Of a stretch of DNA of 64,000 nt, positions 54,718 through 64,000 are shown piece by piece. The DNA comes from Armigeres subalbatus (Eukaryota > Arthropoda > Insecta > Diptera > Culicidae), in NCBI RefSeq assembly GCF_024139115.2, contig NC_085140.1:294901293-294965292 (forward strand). Direction: 5' to 3'. The notes beneath the pieces are model-generated. The model had not been told where the DNA came from. It did not search any database and saw only the letters and a list, made by a program, of their open reading frames with translations. Each line of letters begins with the position of its first letter. The stretch's first letter is position 1. The position numbers and the translations under genes were made by a program.

Positions 54718-55922
54718 ACTTTCTAATTATTTTCTAAATAATCCAGCGCGTATTAAGCTTAAAGAATTTAAATCATAATTAAATAATCTTACCAAATTAA
54801 ATATAATTTATTTGAGAAAGGAAAGCACACTCCTTGTGTCCATAAAACTTGGCGCTCCACTCCTTCTAATCAGTTGCGGTTCTGCAACAATAATCCTATT
54901 CAAATTGTCCATTATACATCCCAATTGCTTTTGGATAGTTCAACGTTGCATAGGTAGGCATAACCGGCGCCTCGGTTTCCAGTATTTGGTTTGGTGCCAC
55001 GCCGCTACGTCCCAGGGATTCGAATTGTTTTTTTTTCTGCATTATATTATTAATCATGGGAACAGAGCGGAAATCTGTCCTGCTTACACAGAAAATAATT
55101 TCCACAGCGATTGACCTGTTTGTCCGAATCCTAATCCGTATGAAGCAACCGTAGCATAAGAACGGTATGAGACACGGCCACCGATCAACAAAACAAAAAA
55201 AAAAAAACAAAATCAACGGAAAAAAAATTAAACAATCACATCTTAGATTCATTTTAATTACCTACACTATTCGCGAAAGCACAAGCATTACTGGACCGGG
55301 ATTCCGAAAGACACTTTCCCAATATGTTACGATGCAACCCGCCGTACGCAACGGGAGCAGCGATGATAGAAACGCAACCGCACACACCGCGAACTTCGTA
55401 AGATTTCTCACTATTAACTAAATCTTCTACCGTTTACAAACTACCGAAAGGAAGATTAATTGATTAACTATTTACAAAGACACGGCCCGAAAACATCTGC
55501 AAGGGACGCCTTGACAGAAAAAAAAAACAATTTTACAAGCTCCGTAACGCTAAACTCGGATATTTTGACACATTTTCATGACTTTGAGTCATGTTTTCAT
55601 GACTCTGAGTCATGTTTCCACTACTCAGCCTCATGTTTCATGACCAAGCTTTATGATTTCATGACTCAGAGTCATGAAAACATTACACAAAGTCATAATA
55701 TTTTATTTATGAAAAAGCAGATAGAATTTTGATAACGCTTCGAGCAGTTATGACCGTAGCTTGAGAAAAAATGCTATGGAAATCGTTGTTTCGATTATGA
55801 AATCATGAACTGTAGTCATGATTTCATGAACAAACAAGTTTTATGAAATCATGACTTTTTAGTCATGAATTCGGTTACGGATTTTTTCCCGTGCTAATAA
55901 AGATATAAAAAAGCTATGGAAA

Positions 55923-56937
55923 ATTATGGACGAGAACAGCTTTCCTGAGAAGCTTACCAGACTGACCAAAGCAACGGTGGATGGTGTGCAAAACTATGTG
56001 AAGATTTCGGGCGAACACTCCAGTTCGTTCGAATCGCCCTGGGGACTAAGACAAGGTGATGGACTTTCGTGCCTGTTGTTCAGCATTGCGCTAGAAAGTG
56101 TCATGCGGAGAGCCGGGTGTAATAGCTGGGATTCGATTTTTAACAGATCCAGTCAATTTGTTTGTTTTGCGGATGACATGTACATTGTCGGCCGAGCATT
56201 TGCAAAGGTGGCAGAACTGTACACCCGCCTGAAACGTGAAGCAACAAAAGTTGGTGGTGAATACGTCAAAAACAAAGCACATAGGCGGAACCGAGTACGA
56301 CAGGGCCTGCCTGGGAAGCAGTGTTACGATAGACGAGGATATCTTCGAGGTGGCCGAGGAACTCGTCTACCTTGGATCCGTGCTAACGGCTGATAACAAT
56401 GTTAGTCGTGAAATACGAAGGCGCATCATCTGTGGAAGTTGGGCCTACTACGGGCTCCAGAAGAAACTACGGTCAAAAAAGATTCGCCACCGCACCAAAT
56501 GTGTTATGTACAAGACGCTGATAAGACCGGTAGTCCTCTACGGACATAAATCATGGACAATGCTCGAGTAGGACTTGCAAGCAATCAGAGTATTCGAGAG
56601 ACGGGTGCATAGGACAATTTTTGGCGGTGTGCAAGAAGACGGTGTGTGGCGGCGAAGAATGAACCACGAGCTCGCCCAGCTCTACGACGCACCCAGAAGG
56701 TAGCTAAAGCTGGAAGGGTACGATATGCAGGGCATGTTGCAAGAATGCCGGACAGCAACCCTGCAAAGATGGTGTTCGTTTCCGATCCGGCAGGTACGAG
56801 ACGGTGTGGAGCGAGCTAGGTGGACAAACCAGGTGCAAAACGACTTGGCGAGCGTGGGGCGCATTCGAGGATTGAGAGATGTGGCCTCGCACCGTGTATT
56901 GTGGCGTCAAATTGTTGATTCAGTGTTATCTGTTTAG
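55923..56937 (+). pseudogene. Old RTE-like LINE, reverse transcriptase C-terminal half
   Basis: MDENSFPEKLTRLTKATVDG starts right after the duplicated site. WGLRQGDGLSCLLFSIALES and the catalytic VCFADDMYIV (near 56165) follow. The frame shifts at about 56260. It then gives EELVYLGSVLTADNNVSREI, RRRIICGSWAYYGLQKKLRS and LIRPVVLYGHKSWTML, then a TAG at 56569. RRRMNHELAQLYDAP and a short terminal segment follow in changing frames. Three or more lesions. An A-rich AAATAAATGAAC tail ends it near 56955. The next 220 nt show nothing recognised. Confidence 0.7.
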
Positions 56938-57183
56938 ATGTAAACTAAATAAATGAACATGACTTGATTTGAGATAGTTTGACCTACTTTCATCATGAAT
57001 ATTTTTAAAATCTCAGTGCGCCTTATTGAAAGTATGCGTGAGACAAGAAGAAATGGTGGTGAGGGGCAGTACACATGTTACATCAGCACTTATGGGCTGG
57101 AGAGGAGGGGGATTGTCGTTTTCCTACGCACCATATAAATAAAAAAAAATCATGCGTGAAAGAAATCTTATATGAGCAAATTG

Positions 57184-57511
57184 CCCGGGCAGAAGCCATG
57201 AGCAGCATAACAAAACATGATATGGACTTGATTGATATAAGAGATAAAAGAACAGGCAACAATATCAAAATTTTGCACCGAAATATCATTTAAATATCAA
57301 GATATGCTATGCATAAGAACAAACTAATGGCACATGATATTCATCACTTATTACAAATAGCATAACTTGATCTTGATCTCCCCATGATATTTTAGTGCAA
57401 AATATTGATATTATCGTCTGATCTTTTATCTCTTATATCAATCATGTCCATATCTCATTTTGCTATCTTATCAACATTTGATATTATTGAGCTATTTTCG
57501 TCTACTCGGGG
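57184..57511. mobile_element. 328-bp inverted-repeat element (MITE)
   Basis: The terminal CCCGGGCAGA pairs with TCTACTCGGG at the right. The arms continue with ATATGGACTTGATTGATATA and AGAGATAAAAGAACAG on the left, inverted at 57412-57460. The arms are about 110 bp and 80% alike by eye. No target duplication found. Confidence 0.6.
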
Positions 57512-59884
57512 GAGGGTCGAGAAATCCAGAAAAAATGCTTACGCAATAAGTGTACGACCCCTAGAAAACTTGCAGCTGATGTCGCAACTTTGCATAGAAG
57601 TAGAAGGAGATGTTAAAACATATTATGCGTTTCTGTACTTATCAAAATCGATTAGCAAGACCGATGGATGAATTTTACGAAGCAAGAAAATAATACAATA
57701 ATAATTTTATACATAATAAAAACCGAGTACTCTCTGTGCGATCAAAAGTAAATTATAAACATATAAGCGTGCCTTCATTCGTTTTAGGACTACGCATTAC
57801 GACTACGCGAAACAACGCGAAAAGTGTACGTTGTGGCCACCATATTGAAGAAGTAAGATAAATGTTAGGTATAAGATTTAACAGAATGAAAAATCGACAT
57901 GCTCAACTTGTATTGACTGTAAATGTAAGATCCATCAGATTAAAATAACTAAAAACTGTGTTTACATCATCGTCAAGTATTCTGCTAACAACCCGTGGCT
58001 CAAGTTATTAATTTGGATCACTTTGAAATGTGGTTTTTGACCGTCTTTTTTAAGATTAATCCTACTGTGCGCCGGTTAAAAATTGTAGAAAATCGAAAAA
58101 AATATTAGAATTTCAAAAATTTCCAAGCTGGAATTCCAAAGAATATCAAGTTTAAATTCCAAAGAGTTTTTAGTGGAAATTTCATAGATTTTCCCGTTAA
58201 TACTCGGAATTTAAGAATGAATTTCCCACGAGTTTTTTAATTTCCTTTGCAAATGTCGAGCAATTTGCTGAGGAAATTTAAAAAAAAATCTATTGACACT
58301 CTAATGGATTTACGAATAATTTTCCGTAAAGTTATGAAGAATCTCCAATAATACTATGGCGTGACCTCTGTGAAAAGTTCTTAGCTCCAAACAGTGAACA
58401 TTCGATCATGCTTTAGGTTGGTGTGATAATATTCCATACGTTCCAAGGTTGATCCAATCCATTACTTTGCCCGTCTCAGCTTTATCCTACAACATGGAAA
58501 ACCTAAATTCTATCCTTAACATATATCTATGATGTAATATAGCGAATGCTTGTCATCACCCCCCAACAATAACAGTATCTAGAAACGTTGATATTTGCGT
58601 TGCATAAAATTCCATTGTGCCACATTGTGCAAGGAAGGTCTCTAAAACTTCCTGAATAGGAGCAAAATAATGGTGGTACCAGGCGCCATATGACATTCTG
58701 ACATGTGGCGGCGTGATAGTGGAACCAACCGATGACATAGTTACGAAATGCTTTCTGAAATTTACATTCCTTTAGCACTGCTGAAAGAACGTGCGACACA
58801 AATAGTGCAGTTTGTTAGTTTTCTGTCTGCGGTCTATTCCGCTGACACATCTCCACACATCAAAGAATGGAATACATTGTGCGGAAGTAGTACCCGTTCA
58901 CTAAGTAATGCATATTTTCAATTCTTTCTCGTCCCCTTAGGTAAGCGAGCAACAAAGTTGCGGAAAACAGGGCCGCGTCGAAGTCAATCTGCGCCTCGCA
59001 CAAGTGCCCATTTATTATTCGTAGGACTTCACCCGGAAAAAAGCTGCAGTGAATAATGGATTCGGGTTGCTGGTAAGTTCCAGAATCTGAATCAAATCCG
59101 ACACCAGAAACAGAAATAGGCAGGCGGACCCGCTCGGTGCGAATGTTCCGTTTTCAGAAACGGAACTTGTTCACCTTCCATACTACCGGATGAAATAAAT
59201 GGGTTTTGGCTTTTGAAGTTTTCACTCGCAAATTTCACAGTCTCGAATTTCGCCCCCAGAGCGGTGCAATTGAATGTAGGTATGTTACGGAAACCGAGTG
59301 AGACAGGATGCCATTGATGGTGGTGGCTAGATTGTCTGAACCCCCAGAACTGTGACAAAAAGTGAAACCTTAGTCGGTAGGACCTGCTCACAAATATTTC
59401 TATAGTGCCGTTTGGCTTTTTCACTGAAAGGACTCGCAGCAAGGGATGCCTCCTACAGGCACGTATGTGGAGAACTGCAGCTCTATAGTCCTCCTAGTGG
59501 TGTCCTCGTATGCATATACGGCCGGTTGCAGAATAATGCAGAATTTTGTGGAATTGCTGATAGGGTTCCCGCGAGGAACGCTCGGAAGTAGTAAAGTGAA
59601 AATTTATGAATGGGATTAAGTTCTACATGCTCGCTCAGTATTGTAGCAGGGTTTATCGATAGTTCAGAATGGCACTGATATTATCTCAAAGGGTTAACCG
59701 TTAACATGCAGAGTTAAAGTTTAAAAAAATATAACGATAAAAAAGATTATATCATCTCACTGTGCTATGGATGAACTTTCTTGACCCAGATAAGTCCCAT
59801 AGCATTATTGATAGAGGCATCCAACGGATGGTTCAATATTTCTCAATCAAATTCAACTATTATGAAAATGATGATCGGTTTATG
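57512..59884. other. Unassigned spacer, 2.4 kb
   Basis: It contains an AT-rich GGAATTCCAAAGA-type degenerate repeat at 58100-58270. Otherwise only short frames without domains are present (58527-58799, 58748-59056, 59092-59442). A real host exon cannot be excluded. Confidence 0.3.
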
Positions 59885-59944
59885 ATGTGAAATATATAAA
59901 AACCAATCTATGTATGTATGTTCGCTAACTACTTCTGAACCACT

Positions 59945-60680
59945 TGGCCGATTTCAACCAAATTTGGTACAGACATTCTCTATCCTCAGGGGAAGTTAAC
60001 AAAGGGGTGGGATGGTCATGTAGAAAAGGGGAGGGTGGTGGGAGGGTTTTGTTCAGAAAACGAACAATTCTGTGTAACTTTCAACTCCCAGGACCGATTT
60101 CAACCAAATTTTGTACACATATTCACTACGAGGAGGTAATCATATGGGAGGGATTTGGGAAAGGGGAGGGTCTGGAGGGAGGGTTTTGTTTTGAAAACGG
60201 GCAATTCAAAGTAAATCATGAACCCCTGTACCGATTTCAACCAAATTTGGTACACACATTCTACATCATAAGGAAAAGATAACAAAGGGGGTGGGAGGGT
60301 CATTTAGGAAAGGGGGAGGGTATAGGGGGAGGTGTTGTCTTTGGAAAACGAGCAACTCAGTGTAACTCCCAACCCCCAGGACCGATTTCAATCAAATTTT
60401 GTACACATATTCACTATGAAGAGCCGATCGTACGGGAGGGAAATTTGGATAAGGGGGTAGGGGTCTGAAGGGAGGGTATTGTTCAGAAAACGGGCAATTT
60501 AGTGTAACTTCTGAACCCTGTACCGATTTCAACCAAATTTGGTACACATTTTCTATCCCTAGGAGAAGATAACAAAGGGGTGAAATGGCCGTTGAGAAAA
60601 GAGGAAGGGTAAAGGGAAAGCGGTTGTCTTTAGAAAACGGGCAATTCAGTGTAACTCCTGACCCCAGGACCAATTCTAAG
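59945..60680 (+). repeat. 145-bp minisatellite, about five units
   Basis: CCGATTTCAACCAAATTT recurs at 59948, 60092, 60231, 60380 (one change) and 60525. Each unit then has GGTACACA, ATTCACTA or ATTCTATC, a G-rich AAAGGGGGAGGGT part, GTTTTGTT, GAAAACGGGCAATT and GTGTAACT. A stray copy lies at 61080. Frames across it (59944-60282 and 60673-60100) are translations of the repeat. Confidence 0.85.
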
Positions 60681-60683
60681 CAG

Positions 60684-60930
60684 ATTAAATGATTAAATCA
60701 TTCAACTCTATGATTAAAGATTATGATTAATGAATTATAATTTTTGAAAATGATGACTGATAATGATTAATGATTAAATTCATTTTGACAATGATTAACG
60801 ATTATGATTAATGAATAAAACGTTTGGAGTATGATTAACGATTACCGATCGTGATTAAATGTTGACACACTATGTGTATGGTTAATGATTAACGATCGAT
60901 ATGATTAATGATTGATGATTATGAATGATC
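60684..60930. repeat. ATGATTAA-type simple repeat
   Basis: Imperfect tandem GATTAATGATTATGATTAA fills this stretch. It is low complexity and probably expanded by slippage within the Helitron-like element. Confidence 0.8.
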
Positions 60931-61509
60931 AAATTGCATAGTGATCCATAATCGAGTAACCTTTATTCCAAATTTTAAAAGGTATGATAATTATATGATA
61001 ATGATTCAAGATTAATAAATAAAAGCAAGGTATGCAATGATCCAATGTTCCAGCATAACTTCTGTAAATTTCTTGCCCGATTTCAACCAAATTTGGAACA
61101 AACATTCTTTTTCTTAAGAAGGCGAAGATGACAGGGATCGATCAACTCAAAACTTCATCGAAATCATGGTTTGCCCAGTGAGAAGCAATGATTAAAGTGT
61201 TTCCTTCTGGCCGGTAAGTGTGATCATTTCTTTAAAATAGACGTTTTTCCGGAATAAGGCATCGGTGTATGTTTTTCCTTCTTTAGAAATAGACGTTTGC
61301 CCGGAATAAAGCGATTTTGGGTTTGATCCCATTTTCAAAATCAGTCAATGTTTTCAAATGTAATCTACCTTCTTTTAATCAAATGATGAAATATCAATAA
61401 GAAAACACAATTATCCTTTTGACCTATTCCAATTCCGATGGTGAAAAAAACTGCGAATTAAACTGGCAACTCCGAGCAAGGCCGGGTACATACAGCTAGT
61501 GATGAATAA

Positions 61510-61625
61510 AACAATATCTCACTTTCTCGCACAAACATTAGCCCATGTTAAATGACCGACTCCTGACAATAGTTCTAATTTAAAACCCTTTCGGTGCATT
61601 TGATATACGAGAAAGAGAAAAAAAA
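61510..61625 (+). repeat. Possible fourth, diverged family A copy
   Basis: TCACTTTCTCGCACAAA at the left and CCCTTTCGGTGCATTTGATA, TACGAGAAAGAG at the right recall the ends of the family A repeats, with almost all internal sequence missing. Confidence 0.3.
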
Positions 61626-62153
61626 TATCATGCCTTGCCATAGATTTTGCAGAAACCACAACATTTTCTATCGAAGGACACAATACTAGGTGGAACAGAA
61701 AATAACCGTAACTGTTGACCAAGGCCTGCTATGTAGCAGGCATTGGCGTTTTTTTATGTTTGATCTTCTTCCAAAACTTTTTCCTTGCGAAATGAAAATT
61801 CAGCCAACTTTGCCACTGGTGACAAGGCGCAGTTGGATAACTTCCTGACAGTTTCTGTCGTGACTTTTTGCATATCTATTGCTGTCGTTTTTTTGTCTCG
61901 TTTAGGTAAGTTTGAAATTGTTGTTGTTGCCAGTTGTCAGCAATTAGAACCACGACTCGCAAATAAAAATTATATCTATTTGAACAGTAGAATAACACAT
62001 CAACTGTGTATTACTCAATTCCAGAGTTTGAAATAGTCGAAATTAGTTGGTGAAGTCCACCTTTATTCACTTGTCACCCCTCTTTCTGGCACTTTAATAG
62101 TCGGCTCTGGGCTATCAATATTCGGATGAATATTAATCATTGAATGTTTATGT
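61626..62153. other. Unassigned spacer, 0.5 kb
   Basis: It includes a frame at 61785-62036 with a hydrophobic run (VVTFCISIAVVFL) but no recognisable family. Nothing else is seen before the SINE. Confidence 0.3.
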
Positions 62154-62441
62154 CTTCTTCTTTTTCTATGGCTCTACATTCCAACTGGAACTTGGCTTGC
62201 TTTGCAACGTAGTGTTCTATTAGCATTTCCACAGTTATTAATTGAAAGCTTTCTATGCCCGCCAATGCATGAATATTGAATATGTATCTTGTGTGGCAAG
62301 TACAATATATATACTAAGCCCGGGCAGTAAAGAATGTTTCTCACCCGAAAACATCCTGGACCGGACCGAGAATCGAACTCGCTATCTCCTGATTGGCATT
62401 TCTACGCCTTTGCACGCAAGGCTACCTGGAGTCCCAATAGC
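62154..62441 (-). mobile_element. Diverged tRNA-derived SINE related to Feilai
   Basis: On the minus strand it starts TTGGGACTCCAGGTAGCCTT and has GAGTTCGATTCTCGGTCC as a degenerate B box. The body shares TTAATAACTGTGGAAATGC and ACACTACGTTG with Feilai copies, and it ends in AGAAGAAGA. The flanks TTGAATGTTTATGT (62140-62153) and TTGAATATTTATGT (62442-62455) form a one-mismatch 14-bp duplication. It is older than the other copies. Confidence 0.7.
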
Positions 62442-62935
62442 TTGAATATTTATGTACATTTTATAAATTGGGCATCAACATTCCAAAATGGCATAACTGC
62501 TTTTGTAAACAAGAGCTTCTCACGTCGCTGGTGGGTTAATTTGAGCTCACTCACGCAATTTCTTTTCTCTTTTTTTTTTTTTTTACCCGCCGATCTCCCC
62601 CACATCAAGAAGCTCTGGGACGAGCCACCTGGAAATGGTCGCAACTAACTCAGCTCAACTGGCAACAAACAAGCAAGAACAAAATAAAACTACATGAATA
62701 AGAGCTGAGTGTCAAAAACGCAAATGGAATAACAAGAAAAGAGAGTATATAGTTAACTAGAAAATACGAATCCCAGTGGAGTCTAAACTCCTTTTAAGGG
62801 ATTCTTAAAATTCTAATTCATAAATGAAATTATTAATTATCACTAATAAAGGAAATTACTAAAAATGAATTACTAAAAATGACATGCAAAGATTTATCGA
62901 AATTAAACTAAACAGCTTGTAGTGGAGTAAATGGC

Positions 62936-64000
62936 TTAAAGTATAAATTCATTGATGTTTTCTTTCAAATACAGTTTAACTTTCAATTTGAATTCACATT
63001 TATTGGTTATTAGTTTCAGCTCATTTGGTAAACTATTAAACTTTGAAGGACCTATATAGGATATTCGACGCTGGCCATGGTTTGAAAATGCTCTAGAAAG
63101 TGCTAAATTTCCAGTTTGTCTTGTATAGTGTGGTTCATTTACAGAATGCAAGCTAATGTTTGAATGTATTCTATTATTGATTATATTATGGACCATAACG
63201 AGACTTTGAAGTTCACACAATCCAATAAGCGGTAAAATTGTATGTGAACTGCGACCGTACAAATCAATGGTTGGGTGTAACGGTGGCAGCTTAAAAATAA
63301 TTTTAAGGCACCTATTTTGCAAAGTTTGGAGTCGCAGTAGTTTAGACCTACACGCACGACCCCATACTATAACTACATACTGCAATTGAGAGTGGATATG
63401 AGCATGATAAAATTTTAATAAAACGTGCTGAGGAACAAAACAAGAAACTCTACTAAGAACTCCGCATAATGTGGCTACCTTTCTCTCGACGTGTTTTATA
63501 TGTATTTCCCATGAAAACTTGGAATCTAGATGTAAGCCAAGATATTTAAACGAGTCGACTTTATCAATTACAATATCACCGAGTTTGGGGTCATCATGAA
63601 TCGGTAAACTCTTTCTAGGTGATTGAAAAATCATGTATTTGGTTTTATTAATGTTCAGTGACAACAGGTTACTGGCAAAAAAGATTTTCAATTTTTCTAA
63701 GTCCTGATTAATATGATCGATGACTGTGCTTGGACTGATGTCAGGATAGAATAACGCCGTATCATCAGCAAACAGCCTAGGAGCTCCATTTAGTCGTAAA
63801 TTCCCAAGATCATTAATATAGATGAGAAACAGTAAAGGACCAATGTTACTGCCTTGTGGAACTCCAGTTGAAATTTGTTCTATCGCACTCTTGTGATGAT
63901 TAATGTAGACATATTGTTTTCTTTCACTTAAATAGCTTCTTAACAGATTATTGGCCACACCTCTCACACCATAGGAGTTCAACTTGGCCAGCAAAATATC
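62936..64000 (-). CDS. CR1/Jockey-type LINE reverse transcriptase, C-terminal part (runs off edge)
   Basis: The frame is open from the right window edge to a stop at 62936 (about 354 codons). The first codons are DILLAKLNSYGVRG, so the N-terminus lies outside. RT blocks are ISTGVPQGSNIGPLLFLIYI (about 63880-63820) and the catalytic RLFADDTALF at 63772-63761. SLNINKTKYMIFQSPRKS and the KYLGLHLDSKFSWEIHI block follow. The C-terminus has LQNRCLKIIFKLPPLHPT and SKFNSLPNELKLI, typical of CR1- and Jockey-group LINEs that lack RNase H. The visible part is uninterrupted, unlike most LINEs here, so this may be a younger copy. The stretch 62442-62935 holds its 3' untranslated region and unassigned DNA with ATTACTAAAAATGA repeats. 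Confidence 0.8.
   Translation of the reverse strand, partial: DILLAKLNSYGVRGVANNLLRSYLSERKQYVYINHHKSAIEQISTGVPQGSNIGPLLFLIYINDLGNLRLNGAPRLFADDTALFYPDISPSTVIDHINQDLEKLKIFFASNLLSLNINKTKYMIFQSPRKSLPIHDDPKLGDIVIDKVDSFKYLGLHLDSKFSWEIHIKHVERKVATLCGVLSRVSCFVPQHVLLKFYHAHIHSQLQYVVIVWGRACRSKLLRLQTLQNRCLKIIFKLPPLHPTIDLYGRSSHTILPLIGLCELQSLVMVHNIINNRIHSNISLHSVNEPHYTRQTGNLALSRAFSNHGQRRISYIGPSKFNSLPNELKLITNKCEFKLKVKLYLKENINEFIL

Larger units (their letters stand above)
53453..55893. mobile_element. 2.4-kb TIR element rich in TCATGA words
   Basis: The ends CACGGGTAAAAATCCGGAACC and its inverse (55873-55893) match at about 19 of 21 positions. Subterminal parts on both sides are packed with GTCATGATTTCATGA-type palindromic words. 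A hairpin at 53500-53658 has 57-bp arms. The interior carries a 288-bp palindrome (54430-54717) and about 1 kb of unassigned DNA with a minus-strand frame at 55252-54896. No transposase is identified, so non-autonomous. Only a CT dinucleotide is shared between the flanks. Confidence 0.7.
53417..55911 (+). mobile_element. 54-bp retroposon split by a TIR element
   Basis: AGCTATGGAAA is duplicated at 53406-53416 and 55912-55922. The two edges, 53417-53452 (GGCGAGATGAGCCAGCCTTG, then GGCTGAAAGTCTCCCT) and 55894-55911 (CTAATAAAGATATAAAAA), join into a short retroposed sequence with a polyadenylation signal and A-rich end. All between (53453-55893) is a later DNA element. The retroposon may be a severely 5'-truncated SINE or LINE end. 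Confidence 0.6.
47402..56960 (+). mobile_element. Old RTE-like LINE (host of nested insertions)
   Basis: Pieces at 47402-47504, 52925-53416 and 55923-56960 join in order when two insertions are removed. The first is RTE copy 2 with its 13-bp duplication; the second is 53417-55911 with its 11-bp duplication. Protein words such as RKGFVPRAEMCRDKDE, then TDER, MWKQHYEEHLNG, NKAAGKDGI and RRRIICGSWAYYGLQ are RTE-like but distinct from copies 1 and 2. The 5' half is missing. The tail is AAATAAATGAAC. Confidence 0.7.
59885..61499 (+). mobile_element. Helitron-like non-autonomous element
   Basis: The 3' end reads AAGGCCGGGTACATACAG then CTAG, followed by T, as Helitrons end. The 5' side has AAATATATAAAAACCAATCT and ATGTATGTATGTTCGC, then CGATTTCAACCAAATTTGG, a start style common to insect Helitrons. 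The exact 5' TC is not certain. The interior is mostly a 145-bp minisatellite and an ATGATTA repeat. No Rep/helicase frame is present. Confidence 0.5.

Noticed and set aside
59944..60673. About 100-residue frames in the 60-kb region
   Set aside because: They repeat every 145 bp with the minisatellite and occur on both strands.
61785..62036. Small membrane protein gene
   Set aside because: A single hydrophobic run in an 83-residue frame, with no start context, family or neighbour support.

Overview
The window looks like a transposon-dense intergenic or heterochromatin-like piece of a culicine mosquito genome, most probably Aedes. Three things point there. There are four tRNA-derived SINE copies or remnants of the Feilai type (tRNA-like head, unique body, AAG-triplet tail). 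The retroelement mix is mosquito-like: R1-, RTE-, I- and CR1/Jockey-type LINEs, a BEL/Pao gag remnant and an errantivirus-type LTR element. Much of the spacer is the degenerate GGAATTCC-type minisatellite. I found no convincing host protein gene, rRNA, complete functional tRNA or CRISPR array. Almost every long reading frame belongs to a mobile element. Species and family names are recognition from sequence features, not database matches.

Layout, left to right. (1) 1-8 kb: short TIR elements (189-728, 1007-1171, 6784-6981, 7323-7667), a minisatellite interrupted by a SINE with perfect 14-bp target duplications (2423-2868), a 1.4-kb TIR element (3008-4388) and a (CATA)n-tailed retroposon, plus two related GGC-rich tracts. 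(2) 8-10.7 kb: an RTE endonuclease fragment, then two diverged tandem duplications. (3) 10.7-16.2 kb: a nearly complete R1-clade LINE lying precisely inside a (CA)n tract, which itself belongs to a repeat family (family A) found elsewhere in the window. (4) 19.5-27 kb: a decayed I-type LINE on the minus strand, split by a SINE (21290-21580) and by a 2.26-kb fold-back element (22843-25106) whose arms are arrays of a 17-bp CGCCCGAA motif. (5) 28.8-35.4 kb: an errantivirus-like element on the minus strand with apparently identical 234-bp LTRs, a tRNA-Ser-like primer site, an intact gag, and pol and env broken by point lesions. (6) 36-38.4 kb: inverted-repeat elements, a tRNA-like SINE head and a degenerate minisatellite.

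(7) 38.4-43.9 kb: RTE LINE copy 1 carrying a 367-bp solo LTR, followed by a BEL/Pao gag remnant with a SINE inside. (8) 47.4-57 kb: the deepest nesting. An old plus-strand RTE-like element is split by a minus-strand RTE copy 2 (13-bp duplication). Copy 2 carries a SINE and a 1.97-kb hAT-like element (8-bp duplication), which in turn holds a palindromic MITE. Further along, the same host element is split by a 54-bp retroposon (11-bp duplication) that was later invaded by a 2.4-kb TIR element containing a 288-bp near-perfect palindrome. (9) 57-64 kb: another inverted-repeat element, a Helitron-like element built around a 145-bp minisatellite, a further SINE, and the 3' end of a CR1/Jockey-type LINE running off the right edge.

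The genes do not form a pathway. The biology is layered insertion: LINE machinery (R1, RTE, I, CR1/Jockey) supplies reverse transcriptase that SINEs may borrow, while DNA elements and MITEs invade older copies. Target duplications give a relative age order for many events. The most informative features are the microsatellite-targeted R1, the iterated-arm fold-back element, the young but disrupted errantivirus and the four-level nest at 47-57 kb.
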